Source of the DNA: Anaerolineaceae bacterium | GTDB taxonomy: Bacteria; Chloroflexota; Anaerolineae; Aggregatilineales; Phototrophicaceae | NCBI GenBank assembly: GCA_016124855.1 | Contig: WGMX01000040.1 | Span: 1 to 64,000 of the forward strand | Length of the DNA stretch: 64,000 nucleotides | Direction: 5' to 3' | Shown here: positions 49,101 to 57,344 of the stretch, one piece after another | Position numbering within the stretch: the stretch's first letter is position 1 | How the letters are laid out: each line of letters begins with the position of its first letter | Notes under the pieces: model-generated | Database searches by the model: none | Told to the model about the DNA's origin: nothing | Seen by the model: only the letters and a program-made list of their open reading frames with translations | Translations under genes and position numbers: made by a program

Positions 49101-50702
49101 CTATCGCAGAGTAGCCAATACAGCGTCTTGGATGAGCAGCTTGTTGGTTTTAATGTCAATGACGTTTAACCGCAGTTGACGGCGGTCATTAATGTTGAAA
49201 AAAGCTTTGATGCGGTCTTTACCCGGCTGACCGGGTGGTAATAACGTTGCCAAAACTTTACCCGCTTGCTCGGCGTTTATCGGTACAATTTGTTTGTCAG
49301 CCTTCTGCACCTGAGCAACAAATACTGCTTGACCGCCTTCGTAATTCACTTCCAGCATCGAAAACGAATCGCTGTCAATTTCGGCGACCATGAATTCCAT
49401 CGCTGCTTGATCGTTATGTGCTGCCCCTAACAGTACCTCAATCGGCTCGGATAGAGGATAGGGGCTTCCGGCAGGAATGATCTCGTCATATTCGTGCTTG
49501 CCTGTGACCGGATCGAGATGGCGTATGCCGTAGCTGTGTGCCAGATAATCTTCTAAGCCATAGCCTGCGGCCACTTGCAGCGCCCCTTCGACAATCGCCG
49601 TAAAGGGTTTATCTGCCCGAAGTGCCATCCCCGAAAAATATTCGCGTAGAGTCTGCTGTACCGACGGCATCAAGGAGATTCCCCCGACCATCAGCACATA
49701 ATGAATGTCCTCTGTGAAAATGCCGCGCCGGTGTGCCACATGCATCACCTTATCGACAATGTGACGCAGACTCGAATAAAAGCCGTTAGCCTCAAGCAGT
49801 TGTTCTAGCTCGACCCGACTCACAGTGAGCGAATACGTTCGCGAGGCGGCTTCGAACTTCACGTCTACTGCCTCGGATGTCGAAAGGGCAATTTTCGCAT
49901 TTTCACATACCGTCAGCAGCGCTGCGTAGTCGCTGCCTAGCTCTTGCACGGATAATCCTGTTCGCTTCAAAACCTCGGCTAGTAACCATTGGTCAATGTC
50001 ACTACCGCCAATGATTCTGCCCGCCTTTGCGATCACTTTAGCTGAATGTGTGTTTCCCTTTCCGCGCATCATTCGCCCCAAGAATCCGCCCGTTTTTTCG
50101 CGGCTTTCGGGAAGCTGCACCAAAGATAAATCAAGTGTGCCACCGCCAAAGTCGAATACCAGCACCACCGCTTTCGGTTCTGTCACCATATAACCCAAAG
50201 CTGCCGCTGTCGACTCGTCTACAATCCGCACACTTTCGGGCGGCATGTCGTCGATCAACTCATTCAGCCATGTTAGATAACCTTCAAATGACGCAACCGG
50301 CGAGGTTAATACCAATTGTTCGATATCACCTTTGGGAAAGGGCAGGGCTGCCAATAGGTTGCGCACAAAACTGCGACCGGAGTCGCGGTCCGCCCACTGT
50401 ACGCCATCAATCAAACGTGGGGGCGGCGCGGGCATGGCGACGATTCCTCGCTTGAAGTTGCGGAATAAACGGTTATCAGGGCGATAATCCAACTGTTGGT
50501 CACGAACCGTCTGCCCCAACGATACCTGTGCCGTTTGGGCATCATGAACATACAAAAGTGACGGAATGAGCGGCATCGAACCGCTGGTTGTAGGCGAACT
50601 AAATCTCTGCAATGCGATTACTTCAGGAATGTTCTGCTGCGTGTTCCATGTCGCCACAACGCTGTTCGTCGTGCCGAAATCAATTGCGACTTTGTAAGAC
50701 AT
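49101..50702 (-). CDS. Hsp70-like ATPase (non-canonical DnaK relative)
   Basis: The 533-residue protein carries all nucleotide-binding signatures of the actin/Hsp70 fold: Ile-Asp-Phe-Gly-Thr-Thr-Asn-Ser (7-14), Asp-Glu-Ser-Thr-Ala-Ala-Ala-Leu-Gly-Tyr (162-171), Phe-Asp-Phe-Gly-Gly-Gly-Thr (183-189) and Val-Gly-Gly-Ile-Ser-Leu-Met-Pro (about 335-345). It is about 100 residues shorter than DnaK; the C-terminal roughly 140 residues are beta-rich and do not resemble the canonical substrate-binding and lid domains. No DnaJ or GrpE gene adjoins. The HEAT-repeat gene follows immediately. It probably recognises a specific partner instead of being the general chaperone. Confidence 0.88.
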   Translation of the reverse strand: MSYKVAIDFGTTNSVVATWNTQQNIPEVIALQRFSSPTTSGSMPLIPSLLYVHDAQTAQVSLGQTVRDQQLDYRPDNRLFRNFKRGIVAMPAPPPRLIDGVQWADRDSGRSFVRNLLAALPFPKGDIEQLVLTSPVASFEGYLTWLNELIDDMPPESVRIVDESTAAALGYMVTEPKAVVLVFDFGGGTLDLSLVQLPESREKTGGFLGRMMRGKGNTHSAKVIAKAGRIIGGSDIDQWLLAEVLKRTGLSVQELGSDYAALLTVCENAKIALSTSEAVDVKFEAASRTYSLTVSRVELEQLLEANGFYSSLRHIVDKVMHVAHRRGIFTEDIHYVLMVGGISLMPSVQQTLREYFSGMALRADKPFTAIVEGALQVAAGYGLEDYLAHSYGIRHLDPVTGKHEYDEIIPAGSPYPLSEPIEVLLGAAHNDQAAMEFMVAEIDSDSFSMLEVNYEGGQAVFVAQVQKADKQIVPINAEQAGKVLATLLPPGQPGKDRIKAFFNINDRRQLRLNVIDIKTNKLLIQDAVLATLR

Positions 50703-50872
50703 AGCTGATGTATATGACTCTTGAATAGTAGTTAAAATAATTATAGATGAGTCTGCTTAATAAGCATCAGCCTTTCGAGGGATTTTATTAAGAATGTTAC
50801 TTTTGACTCCTCATGCCCATGTTTTTGCCCGTGCTATACAACCGGCGATGAAGATTATACGTATATGAGTGT

Positions 50873-50904
50873 AGCGGAGAGCGCTCTCCGCTTTCGTGTA
50901 TAAT
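50873..50904 (+). promoter_or_regulatory. 20-bp perfect palindrome next to a -10 box, ArsA-type operon
   Basis: AGCGGAGAGCGCTCTCCGCT (50873-50892) is a perfect palindrome with no spacer. TATAAT follows at 50899-50904, 28 bases before the ATPase start. The palindrome covers the -35 region, where no -35 consensus exists, so a factor bound there could activate or block the promoter. Alternatively, it could form a hairpin if the transcript starts further upstream. Confidence 0.55.
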
Positions 50905-50931
50905 GACTTGAAAGATCGTGAAGGGTTTCAC

Positions 50932-52128
50932 ATGCGAATAATCGTACACACCGGTAAGGGTGGCGTGGGTAAGACCAGTATTTCGGCAGCAACTGCTTTG
51001 CGATGTGCCGAGATGGGTCTAAAAACCATCGTCATCAGCACCGATACCGCTCATAGTTTGGGCGACTCGCTCGAAAAAGAAATCGGCCCGGAACCTGTTC
51101 AACTTTATCCTAATCTGTGGGCGCAGGAAGTTGATGCCCGCTATTCGATGGATAAGTACTGGGGCTTATTCCAGAAGTACATGATCGCGCTGTTCAGCAA
51201 ACAGGGCGTGGAAGATGTCGTCGCCGAAGAAGTGACTATTCTCCCCGGCCTCGAAGAAGGCGCACATCTTCTTTGGATTAACAAATATGTCAAAGAAGGA
51301 CAGTTCGATGTCTTGGTCGTAGACGCGGCTCCGACTGCCGAAACTTTGCGTCTCCTCAGCTTGCCCGATGTCACCCGCTGGTGGTTCGAGCGTATCTTGA
51401 CACTCACGCGCGGAGTAGGCCGCGTCATCCGTCCTATCAGCAAACTCATGCGTCGTGGTGATGCGCTGCCGGATGAAGCCGCCTTTGGTCAAGTCGAGCA
51501 GTTGTTTGACACACTCGACAATGTTCGCAAACTGTTGACCGACCCTGAAATGAGCAGCATCCGTTTGGTCGTTAATCCTGAGAAAATGGTCATCAAAGAG
51601 ACTCAGCGTACCTACACCTATTTAAATCTCTATGGCTACGCTACTGATGCCATTTTGTGCAACCGCATCATTCCGCCAGAAGTGGTTGATCCTTATTTCA
51701 ATGTCGCCAAAGCCAAGCAGCAGGAAAATCTCGCCTTTATCGGTGAGGCATTCGGTGAACTGCCGCTGTTCAAAGCGCCCATGTTCGGGCAAGAAGTCGG
51801 CGGTCTAGAGACACTTCGTAAGTTGGCGACGGTTCTTTACGGTGACAAAAATCCGGCGGACAAAATGTTTGGCGGTCGTACGCACACTATCGAAAGCAAA
51901 GGTGATGGTAACTTTGTCCTCAGTGTACCGCTGCCCTTCGCTAACAAAGATGACATGGACTTGTATCGTTCGCGGGATGAGCTGACCCTGCGTGTTGGCC
52001 CGTACCGGCGCAATATCGTACTGCCCTATGCCCTCTGGGACTTAGAGATTGGCGACGCAAAGTTTGAACAATCAACGCTTAGAATCCAATTTATCAAAAA
52101 CGAACGAGTATCTAAACAACGGGCATGA
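50932..52128 (+). CDS. ArsA/Get3-family ATPase
   Basis: The 398-residue protein has the deviant Walker A Gly-Lys-Gly-Gly-Val-Gly-Lys-Thr (8-15), switch I-like Ser-Thr-Asp-Thr-Ala-His-Ser (about 37-43), and Val-Asp-Ala-Ala-Pro-Thr-Ala-Glu-Thr-Leu-Arg-Leu-Leu (about 125-137). The C-terminal region (about 320-398) is an alpha-crystallin-like ArsA HSP20 domain with Leu-Pro-Phe-Ala. Single-domain, it should work as a dimer like Get3. No arsenite pump or arsenic regulator is nearby, so arsenite efflux is unlikely; a membrane-protein or cofactor role is more plausible. The open frame starts at 50896; GAAGGG before the ATG at 50932 decides. Confidence 0.9.
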   Translation: MRIIVHTGKGGVGKTSISAATALRCAEMGLKTIVISTDTAHSLGDSLEKEIGPEPVQLYPNLWAQEVDARYSMDKYWGLFQKYMIALFSKQGVEDVVAEEVTILPGLEEGAHLLWINKYVKEGQFDVLVVDAAPTAETLRLLSLPDVTRWWFERILTLTRGVGRVIRPISKLMRRGDALPDEAAFGQVEQLFDTLDNVRKLLTDPEMSSIRLVVNPEKMVIKETQRTYTYLNLYGYATDAILCNRIIPPEVVDPYFNVAKAKQQENLAFIGEAFGELPLFKAPMFGQEVGGLETLRKLATVLYGDKNPADKMFGGRTHTIESKGDGNFVLSVPLPFANKDDMDLYRSRDELTLRVGPYRRNIVLPYALWDLEIGDAKFEQSTLRIQFIKNERVSKQRA

Positions 52129-52168
52129 TAAGCCGACGAAAAGTGGATATCGTGTCCTGCGTGACGAA

Positions 52169-54055
52169 ATGACCGCAGCGCCAACGGACGTCCTTGACTA
52201 TTCCGTTGGCGAACCTGTTTTCCTAAACCGCATATCAACCAGTGGCGAAGTCATTCCGGCCCCTACCCATACGAAGGTGGCTGACGAGGGTGAAGTGAAT
52301 GTCATACCTTCCCGCCGCTCCATAGCCATGCAGTTTCGCTATATGCGGACTTTATGGTTTGCTGCGCGTCTTTTCGCCCATATCCTCTATTGGTATTACC
52401 TCATGCCCAAAGTTATTGGGCAAGATCGTGTGGATGCGGGCAGCACGGGGCGCTTCGTCCAATACGCTCGTGACTTTCGTGGCTTTGCCATCATCATGGG
52501 CGGCATGATGATTAAACTCGGTCAGTTCATCTCGACGCGTGAAGATGTGCTTCCCGAAGAAATTACCCACGAATTGGCTGGTTTGCAGGATGAAGTGCCG
52601 GGCGTGCCACAGAAAGAAATTCGCAAAGTCATCGAGCACGAACTCGGTGCAGTCGAATCCCGTTTCAAATCACTGGCCGACACACCGATTGCAGCCGCCT
52701 CGTTAGGGCAGGTCTATCGTGGGCAGTTGCATAATGGTGATAAAGTTGTCGTCAAAGTGCAGCGTCCCGGCATCCGCGAGATTATTTATACTGATCTCGC
52801 CGCGCTTCGAATTGTCGGATGGGTCGCTAATCAATTCCAGTTCATTCGCCGCCGCGCCGATATGTCTGCACTTGTCGAGGAATTTGGGCGTGTACTGCTC
52901 GAAGAAGTCTCCTACAAACACGAAGCCCATAATGCCGCCCGCTTTGCCGAGATGTTCAAAGATGACATGGGCATCTATATCCCCGACATTTATCCTGAAC
53001 ATTCGACCGATTCCATCCTCACTATTGAGGATGTAACGACCATCAAGATCAACGATTATGCCGCGCTTGAAGCCGCTGGCATCAAGCGCAATGCGGTCGC
53101 TAAGCGTCTGATGGATTGTTATCTCCAACAGGTTTTTGAGGAGCGTTTCTTCCATGCTGATCCGCATCCCGGCAATCTGTTTGTTTATCCACTGCCACAG
53201 GCCAACGGCACAAAAACCTTTGGCGCAGAAGGGCGTCCGTTTTACCTGATCTTCGTTGATTTCGGCATGACCGGCTCACTCTCGCCACAGCTCGCCTCTG
53301 GCCTCATCAATACGCTGACCTCGGTCGTTACGCGCGATGCCGAAGGTCTGGTCAAGAGTTATCAGCAGTTGGGCTTTCTGATGCCGGATGCCGATACGGA
53401 GCGCATTGTTGAGGCCACCAAGGCCACCTTTGACGCCGTTTGGGGCATGAGCATGACCGACATCAAGAATGTCAGCTATGAAGATGCGCGTGACCTCGGT
53501 GCGGAGTTTAATGACCTGATCTATGCCATGCCGTTCCAAGTGCCGCAGGATTTTATCTATCTGGGTCGGGCGATGGGTATCCTCAGCGGTATGGCGACCA
53601 GCCTCGACCCGCACTTTAATCCGTGGTCGGAACTCGCCCCCTATGCTCAAAGGATGATGACCGACACTTTGCGCGGTGGTGCGGTTGGTGGGGCGGGTAA
53701 TGCGCTTGGCCTGCCCCTGATCCAGAGCCTATTTAATGGCAACGCACCTCAAGTCCTGCTCGAAACTGGCCGCATGTTGCTCAACCGCGCCATAACCGTA
53801 CCGCAGCAGTTGGATAACGTCCTCACGCAGCTAGATCGCGGTGAATTGACCGTCAAAGTTGCGCCTACACCCACTTACCGCAAGCAGATGCAGCGTATCG
53901 AAGCCCAGAGCAAACGCAACACCCGCGCCACCTTGTTTGCAGGCTTGCTCATCTCATCGACACTCTTTTATACACATGGTGATAGCGCCCTCGCCGTGGT
54001 CGGTTTCATCGCTTCAGGCATTTCATTCTTGAGTATCATGTGGACAGGTGAATAA
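52169..54055 (+). CDS. ABC1/AarF/UbiB-family atypical kinase
   Basis: The protein (628 residues from the ATG at 52169) has the family's invariant features: Lys-Leu-Gly-Gln-Phe (KxGQ), Ala-Ala-Ala-Ser-Leu-Gly-Gln-Val-Tyr (alanine-rich nucleotide loop), Val-Val-Val-Lys-Val-Gln-Arg-Pro-Gly (lysine), His-Ala-Asp-Pro-His-Pro-Gly-Asn (catalytic loop) and Val-Asp-Phe-Gly-Met-Thr-Gly (DFG). The C-terminus has hydrophobic segments, implying membrane association. UbiB proteins support quinone or lipid handling. The frame is open back to TTG 52049 inside the ArsA gene, so an overlapping start is possible, but the ATG is simpler. It lies 40 bases after the ATPase gene and is probably cotranscribed. Confidence 0.88.
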   Translation: MTAAPTDVLDYSVGEPVFLNRISTSGEVIPAPTHTKVADEGEVNVIPSRRSIAMQFRYMRTLWFAARLFAHILYWYYLMPKVIGQDRVDAGSTGRFVQYARDFRGFAIIMGGMMIKLGQFISTREDVLPEEITHELAGLQDEVPGVPQKEIRKVIEHELGAVESRFKSLADTPIAAASLGQVYRGQLHNGDKVVVKVQRPGIREIIYTDLAALRIVGWVANQFQFIRRRADMSALVEEFGRVLLEEVSYKHEAHNAARFAEMFKDDMGIYIPDIYPEHSTDSILTIEDVTTIKINDYAALEAAGIKRNAVAKRLMDCYLQQVFEERFFHADPHPGNLFVYPLPQANGTKTFGAEGRPFYLIFVDFGMTGSLSPQLASGLINTLTSVVTRDAEGLVKSYQQLGFLMPDADTERIVEATKATFDAVWGMSMTDIKNVSYEDARDLGAEFNDLIYAMPFQVPQDFIYLGRAMGILSGMATSLDPHFNPWSELAPYAQRMMTDTLRGGAVGGAGNALGLPLIQSLFNGNAPQVLLETGRMLLNRAITVPQQLDNVLTQLDRGELTVKVAPTPTYRKQMQRIEAQSKRNTRATLFAGLLISSTLFYTHGDSALAVVGFIASGISFLSIMWTGE

Positions 54056-54195
54056 CGGAGTTTTAGATTAGAGCTAGGTTGGATATGCATAGGACAGCTT
54101 AAAGTTGTCCCTTTTTAATTTATGTAAATTTTCCCTCCCATGTTATGGGTTTAGAATTTAATGTATTAATGGTGTTAATTGGTAAAGGATTGAAA

Positions 54196-55443
54196 ATGCA
54201 ACAACCTTCTTTCGTTCAACCTTTCAATGCAAGTAATGATGACGACCAAATCCGCGCAGAACTTCAATCCGCCCAAGAAACCGCTAAATCATTAAATGCT
54301 GATGACCTAAAAAATGGTGATTGGTTTCTTCAGATTTTACGTATGACTATTTCTTCCTATGATCGTAATGCTCGGGCTGTATATTTTCTTCAGAAATATC
54401 CCGGTATACATCCCGATGAAATTGCAGATAGATTAATTTCGCTTGCGACTCGTTATGCGACTCTTGCAGGTGGTATTGCTGGGGCAGCCATTACAGCAAA
54501 TGAAATCGCCGCATTAAGTACATTCGGGGCAACTATCGCTCTTTTTGTTACAACTGTCGGTGCAGAGATGATTTATCTCGCTCGTCTGCAAATGCGTCTC
54601 ATTTTGGACTTATCTGTAGTATATGACATTCAACTCGACGCCGATGATCCGGAAGATATGATGGTCATAATGTATTACGCTTTGGGAATAGTACCAACCG
54701 ACATAGTAGGTAAAGGTATTGCAAAAACCGCCGTAGAGGGTTCCCAAACTCTCATCAAAACTTATATCAGTAAGGATACACTCAAATCCTTGCAAACTGC
54801 TGGTAGGCAAGTTGGAATGAAAATATTGCAGCGCGATATATTGAAACTCGCTGTGCCTGTCGTATCGACTGCAGTAGGTGGTACTTACAATTACATCACA
54901 ACAATAGGCGTAGGTAAAACGGCTAAATCGCATTTCAAGAATCGGAATGGCGTGTCTGATGAATTGCGACGTTTGATTTCGCGTCAAAATATCTATGATT
55001 TAGTATTCCCCGCTGCTGTTATGTACATGGCAAATGTTGATGGTAAATATTCGGTTGAGGAAAAACAGTTTTATAAAGCAATAGTATCGAGAATGTCTTT
55101 TTCACCCTATGAACAAGCTGAATTTGATCAGTTAATCAAGCATGAGTCCTCGGTCATGGACGCGATTTCAAAAATAACTGACAACGATTCTAAATACCTT
55201 CTCGTTGAGTTGTTAAGTATGATGGCAACTTATGATGGTGATCTGACATCTTCGGAAAGAGATTTTCTTAATAAGGTGTCTTCTCAACTGAATGTGCCAA
55301 TTGACTTTACTAAACTTGAAACTGCATTGGATAAGTTTCGCTCTGACGCGAGATCCTCTATATTTCAACAATCCATCATATCGGTTCGTTCTAGTATCAG
55401 TAAGCTTCTCAAGCGCAGAGCTTCTGAGGTGGATGATGAGTAG
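54196..55443 (+). CDS. EcsC-like/TerB-like two-domain protein
   Basis: The 415-residue protein has an EcsC-like N-terminal half (about 60-240: Ala-Gly-Gly-Ile-Ala-Gly-Ala, Glu-Met-Ile-Tyr-Leu-Ala-Arg-Leu-Gln-Met-Arg, Asp-Asp-Pro-Glu-Asp) with hydrophobic stretches. The C-terminal helical TerB-like domain (about 275-375) has Met-Ala-Asn-Val-Asp-Gly-Lys-Tyr-Ser-Val-Glu-Glu and Ala-Thr-Tyr-Asp-Gly-Asp-Leu. TerB domains occur in tellurite-resistance and related stress systems, often with membrane partners. Its codons look richer in A/T than those of neighbours. The open frame starts at 54145; AAAGGA before the ATG at 54196 is decisive. A perfect palindrome overlaps its stop codon. Confidence 0.75.
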   Translation: MQQPSFVQPFNASNDDDQIRAELQSAQETAKSLNADDLKNGDWFLQILRMTISSYDRNARAVYFLQKYPGIHPDEIADRLISLATRYATLAGGIAGAAITANEIAALSTFGATIALFVTTVGAEMIYLARLQMRLILDLSVVYDIQLDADDPEDMMVIMYYALGIVPTDIVGKGIAKTAVEGSQTLIKTYISKDTLKSLQTAGRQVGMKILQRDILKLAVPVVSTAVGGTYNYITTIGVGKTAKSHFKNRNGVSDELRRLISRQNIYDLVFPAAVMYMANVDGKYSVEEKQFYKAIVSRMSFSPYEQAEFDQLIKHESSVMDAISKITDNDSKYLLVELLSMMATYDGDLTSSERDFLNKVSSQLNVPIDFTKLETALDKFRSDARSSIFQQSIISVRSSISKLLKRRASEVDDE

Positions 55444-55470
55444 AGGAAGTTTATAACTTCCTCTACTCAT
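55436..55470. terminator. 16-bp perfect hairpin overlapping the stop of the EcsC-TerB gene
   Basis: ATGAGTAGAGGAAGTT (55436-55451) pairs perfectly with AACTTCCTCTACTCAT (55455-55470) around a TAT loop. It contains the TAG stop codon (55441-55443) and ends seven bases before the stop of the convergent gene. No T-run follows on either strand, but symmetry and position suggest a shared transcript end. Confidence 0.7.
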
Positions 55471-55476
55471 GTTGGA

Positions 55477-56289
55477 TTACATACGCCGCTGCCCCAACCG
55501 CACCATCACCAAACCCACGACCACCAATAACCCGAACAATGCCAGCCAAACCCACGTTCCTGCCGCTGACCAATCGGCGCGTTTTTGTAAAATATCAATC
55601 TGTACAAACCCGATGATAACGAATACGCCTTCAGCAATTTGCGTCAGCCCCATCGTAATCAGGTCAGTTTTGCTGCCGCTGCGGCTCACCAGATATGCTC
55701 CGATGGCCGGAGTCAAAAATGCCACACAGTACATTCGTCCGTGAAAATCATCTATCTTCCATGGCCAGAACGTGCTAAACGTTGCCGGAGCGATAAACAA
55801 CGCGATTCCATAGAATGTGAATAGAATCACTTCAACCAGTACCAAATTGCGATACCATATCGGCAGTGGACGCGTATCGCTCGGTGCTAAACGACGATAC
55901 AACCAAACATGGTAGGCTGAGTTTAAGGGAATCCCGATATATAGTACAAACCATAACCATGTCGATGGACTGCCTATTGCCAACCGATCTATGTACAGCA
56001 CCGATACCAGCAGCACAATCGCCGTGAATACCAGAATCATCGGCACGACCACGCGCGCGGGCGACCAACGCGGAATGCCTGCCACAATCCCCGCAGCTAC
56101 CCACGAAGTCAGATAAATCGCACCTAGAAATCCAGCGTTAAAGGGTGTCAGTGTCCAAGGCCATAATGGAAGCACAATTGGCGAGAGCAGGAATAAGCCA
56201 AAGCCCGAAAACAACACTACGCCGGACTCAAAGGTCGTCACCCAACACAAGAGGGCACTGACAGGCGGGTTTACATCAGTCTGTTGCAA
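55477..56289 (-). CDS. Polytopic membrane protein with internal duplication
   Basis: The 270-residue protein has about eight hydrophobic segments. Two halves look alike: Leu-Ser-Pro-x-x-x-x-x-x-Trp-Pro-Trp (about 35-46) followed by Phe-Asn-Ala-Gly-Phe-Leu-Gly-Ala, and Ile-Ala-Pro-x-x-x-x-x-x-Trp-Pro-Trp (about 166-177) followed by Phe-His-Gly-Arg-Met-Tyr. This indicates an ancestral duplication of a four-helix unit. Family not recognised; no catalytic motif beyond the repeated Trp-Pro-Trp. The start is a TTG with AAGGAG about 11 bases upstream. It converges with the EcsC-TerB gene. Transport or sensing is possible but unproven. Confidence 0.7.
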   Translation of the reverse strand: MQQTDVNPPVSALLCWVTTFESGVVLFSGFGLFLLSPIVLPLWPWTLTPFNAGFLGAIYLTSWVAAGIVAGIPRWSPARVVVPMILVFTAIVLLVSVLYIDRLAIGSPSTWLWFVLYIGIPLNSAYHVWLYRRLAPSDTRPLPIWYRNLVLVEVILFTFYGIALFIAPATFSTFWPWKIDDFHGRMYCVAFLTPAIGAYLVSRSGSKTDLITMGLTQIAEGVFVIIGFVQIDILQKRADWSAAGTWVWLALFGLLVVVGLVMVRLGQRRM

Positions 56290-56426
56290 AGATGGATTGC
56301 TCCTTGTGTTATCTTTTGGTAGAAGTGGATGAAATCAATTCAAGCATTATAGTGAGAAACAAATTTTTCGCACAAATCAATCCCTCTGTATTTTTTCTAC
56401 GTCTTTGCGGTTCAATTGTATTTGTA

Positions 56427-57119
56427 TTATTCCAACATCCGCTCCAGTTGGATTTTCACTGCTGCCCATTCGTGATCGAGAATCCGAAACCACGCCGTAT
56501 CCCGATTGCGCCCCTTCACAATAAAATGCGCCTCTTGGATACCTTCAAATTGAAACCCCATCTTCAGCGCGGCCTTTCGTGACCGTTCGTTGAGAGCGTT
56601 ACACTTCCACTCCAAGCGACGGTAGCCGAGGTCAAACGCGTGTTTGAGCATCAAGTAAGTCGCTTCCAAATTGGCTTTTGTCCGCTGGGCAATCGGACTG
56701 TACCAGATACTGCCGAGTTCAACCTTCAGATGTTCGGGATAATTATTCATAAAGGTTGCCACGCCTACCGGATGATTGAGTTCGAGGTCAATCGTACACA
56801 TTGCCAGCCCGTTTGGCGCATCCACCGACCCGCGCAGATACTCGCGCATCCCATCTGCGTTTGCGAATGGCCCACCGTTCATCCAACGCCAGATCATCGC
56901 CTCGGCGTCATACGCCCCGACCGAACGTTCGCCTATCGCAATAGGTGAGCCGTTTGAGATTTGATACAGAAGGTTCGTGTGCGCTTCCAAGTCCAACGGA
57001 ATGAGCTTCACATACTGACCTTCTAGCGTGACTGGAGTCATCTTCGCCGGTAAATTTTTGCGCCGTTCCAGCACATACTCTGGTAACGGAGCGGGTTCGG
57101 GCAATGGCTCATAATTCAT
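56427..57119 (-). CDS. GNAT-family acetyltransferase (RimJ/RimL-like)
   Basis: The 230-residue cytosolic acetyl-CoA-dependent acetyltransferase resembles the RimJ/RimL group. After a Pro-rich N-terminus it shows Val-Lys-Leu-Ile-Pro-Leu-Asp (about 37-43), a Val-Gly-Val-Ala-Thr-Phe-Met strand, Ile-Trp-Tyr-Ser-Pro-Ile-Ala-Gln-Arg-Thr (acetyl-CoA region), then Leu-Glu-Trp-Lys-Cys-Asn-Ala-Leu-Asn-Glu-Arg-Ser-Arg-Lys-Ala-Ala-Leu-Lys-Met-Gly-Phe-like wording near 165-190. AAGGA precedes the ATG. Substrate (amine, protein N-terminus or amino acid) unknown. It is monocistronic. Confidence 0.88.
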   Translation of the reverse strand: MNYEPLPEPAPLPEYVLERRKNLPAKMTPVTLEGQYVKLIPLDLEAHTNLLYQISNGSPIAIGERSVGAYDAEAMIWRWMNGGPFANADGMREYLRGSVDAPNGLAMCTIDLELNHPVGVATFMNNYPEHLKVELGSIWYSPIAQRTKANLEATYLMLKHAFDLGYRRLEWKCNALNERSRKAALKMGFQFEGIQEAHFIVKGRNRDTAWFRILDHEWAAVKIQLERMLE

Positions 57120-57227
57120 ATGTAATCCTTATCACATATCCGAAATAATGAATATTGCCCGATTATACCTGCTCTATGTTTTAAGCAACTCTAAGCGCTA
57201 AAAAAAATTTCCTATATTAGAATTGAT

Positions 57228-57268
57228 TTCCTCCCTCGCTTGCGGGGGAGGATAAAAGGAGGGGGTTA
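57228..57268. repeat. CCTCCCTCGCTTGCGGGGGAGG palindromic element
   Basis: The segment contains CTCCC (57231-57235) opposite GGGAG further on, then a GGAGGGGGTTAG end. The wording resembles the palindromic elements at 846-868, 4454-4487 and 5346-5390, and the same style is common between genes in large bacterial genomes. It lies between the GNAT gene and the small membrane protein gene. Confidence 0.5.
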
Positions 57269-57281
57269 GTATTGGAATCAA

Positions 57282-57303
57282 AAGGCGACCCACAGGCCGC
57301 CTT
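57282..57303 (-). terminator. Hairpin after the Gly/Arg/Trp-rich protein gene
   Basis: AAGGCG (57282-57287) and CGCCTT (57298-57303) form a 6-bp stem 42 bases after the stop of the minus-strand gene at 57345. In that direction it is followed by TTGATTCC, a weak T-run. A modest intrinsic terminator. Confidence 0.45.
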
Positions 57304-57344
57304 GTTGTATTCAACTGTTGACTGAAAACTGTCAACTGATAACT

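Noticed and set aside
50932..52128. Arsenic resistance locus
   Set aside because: The ATPase is ArsA-like, but there is no arsR, arsB, arsC or acr3 nearby; the neighbours are a UbiB-like kinase and an Hsp70-like gene.
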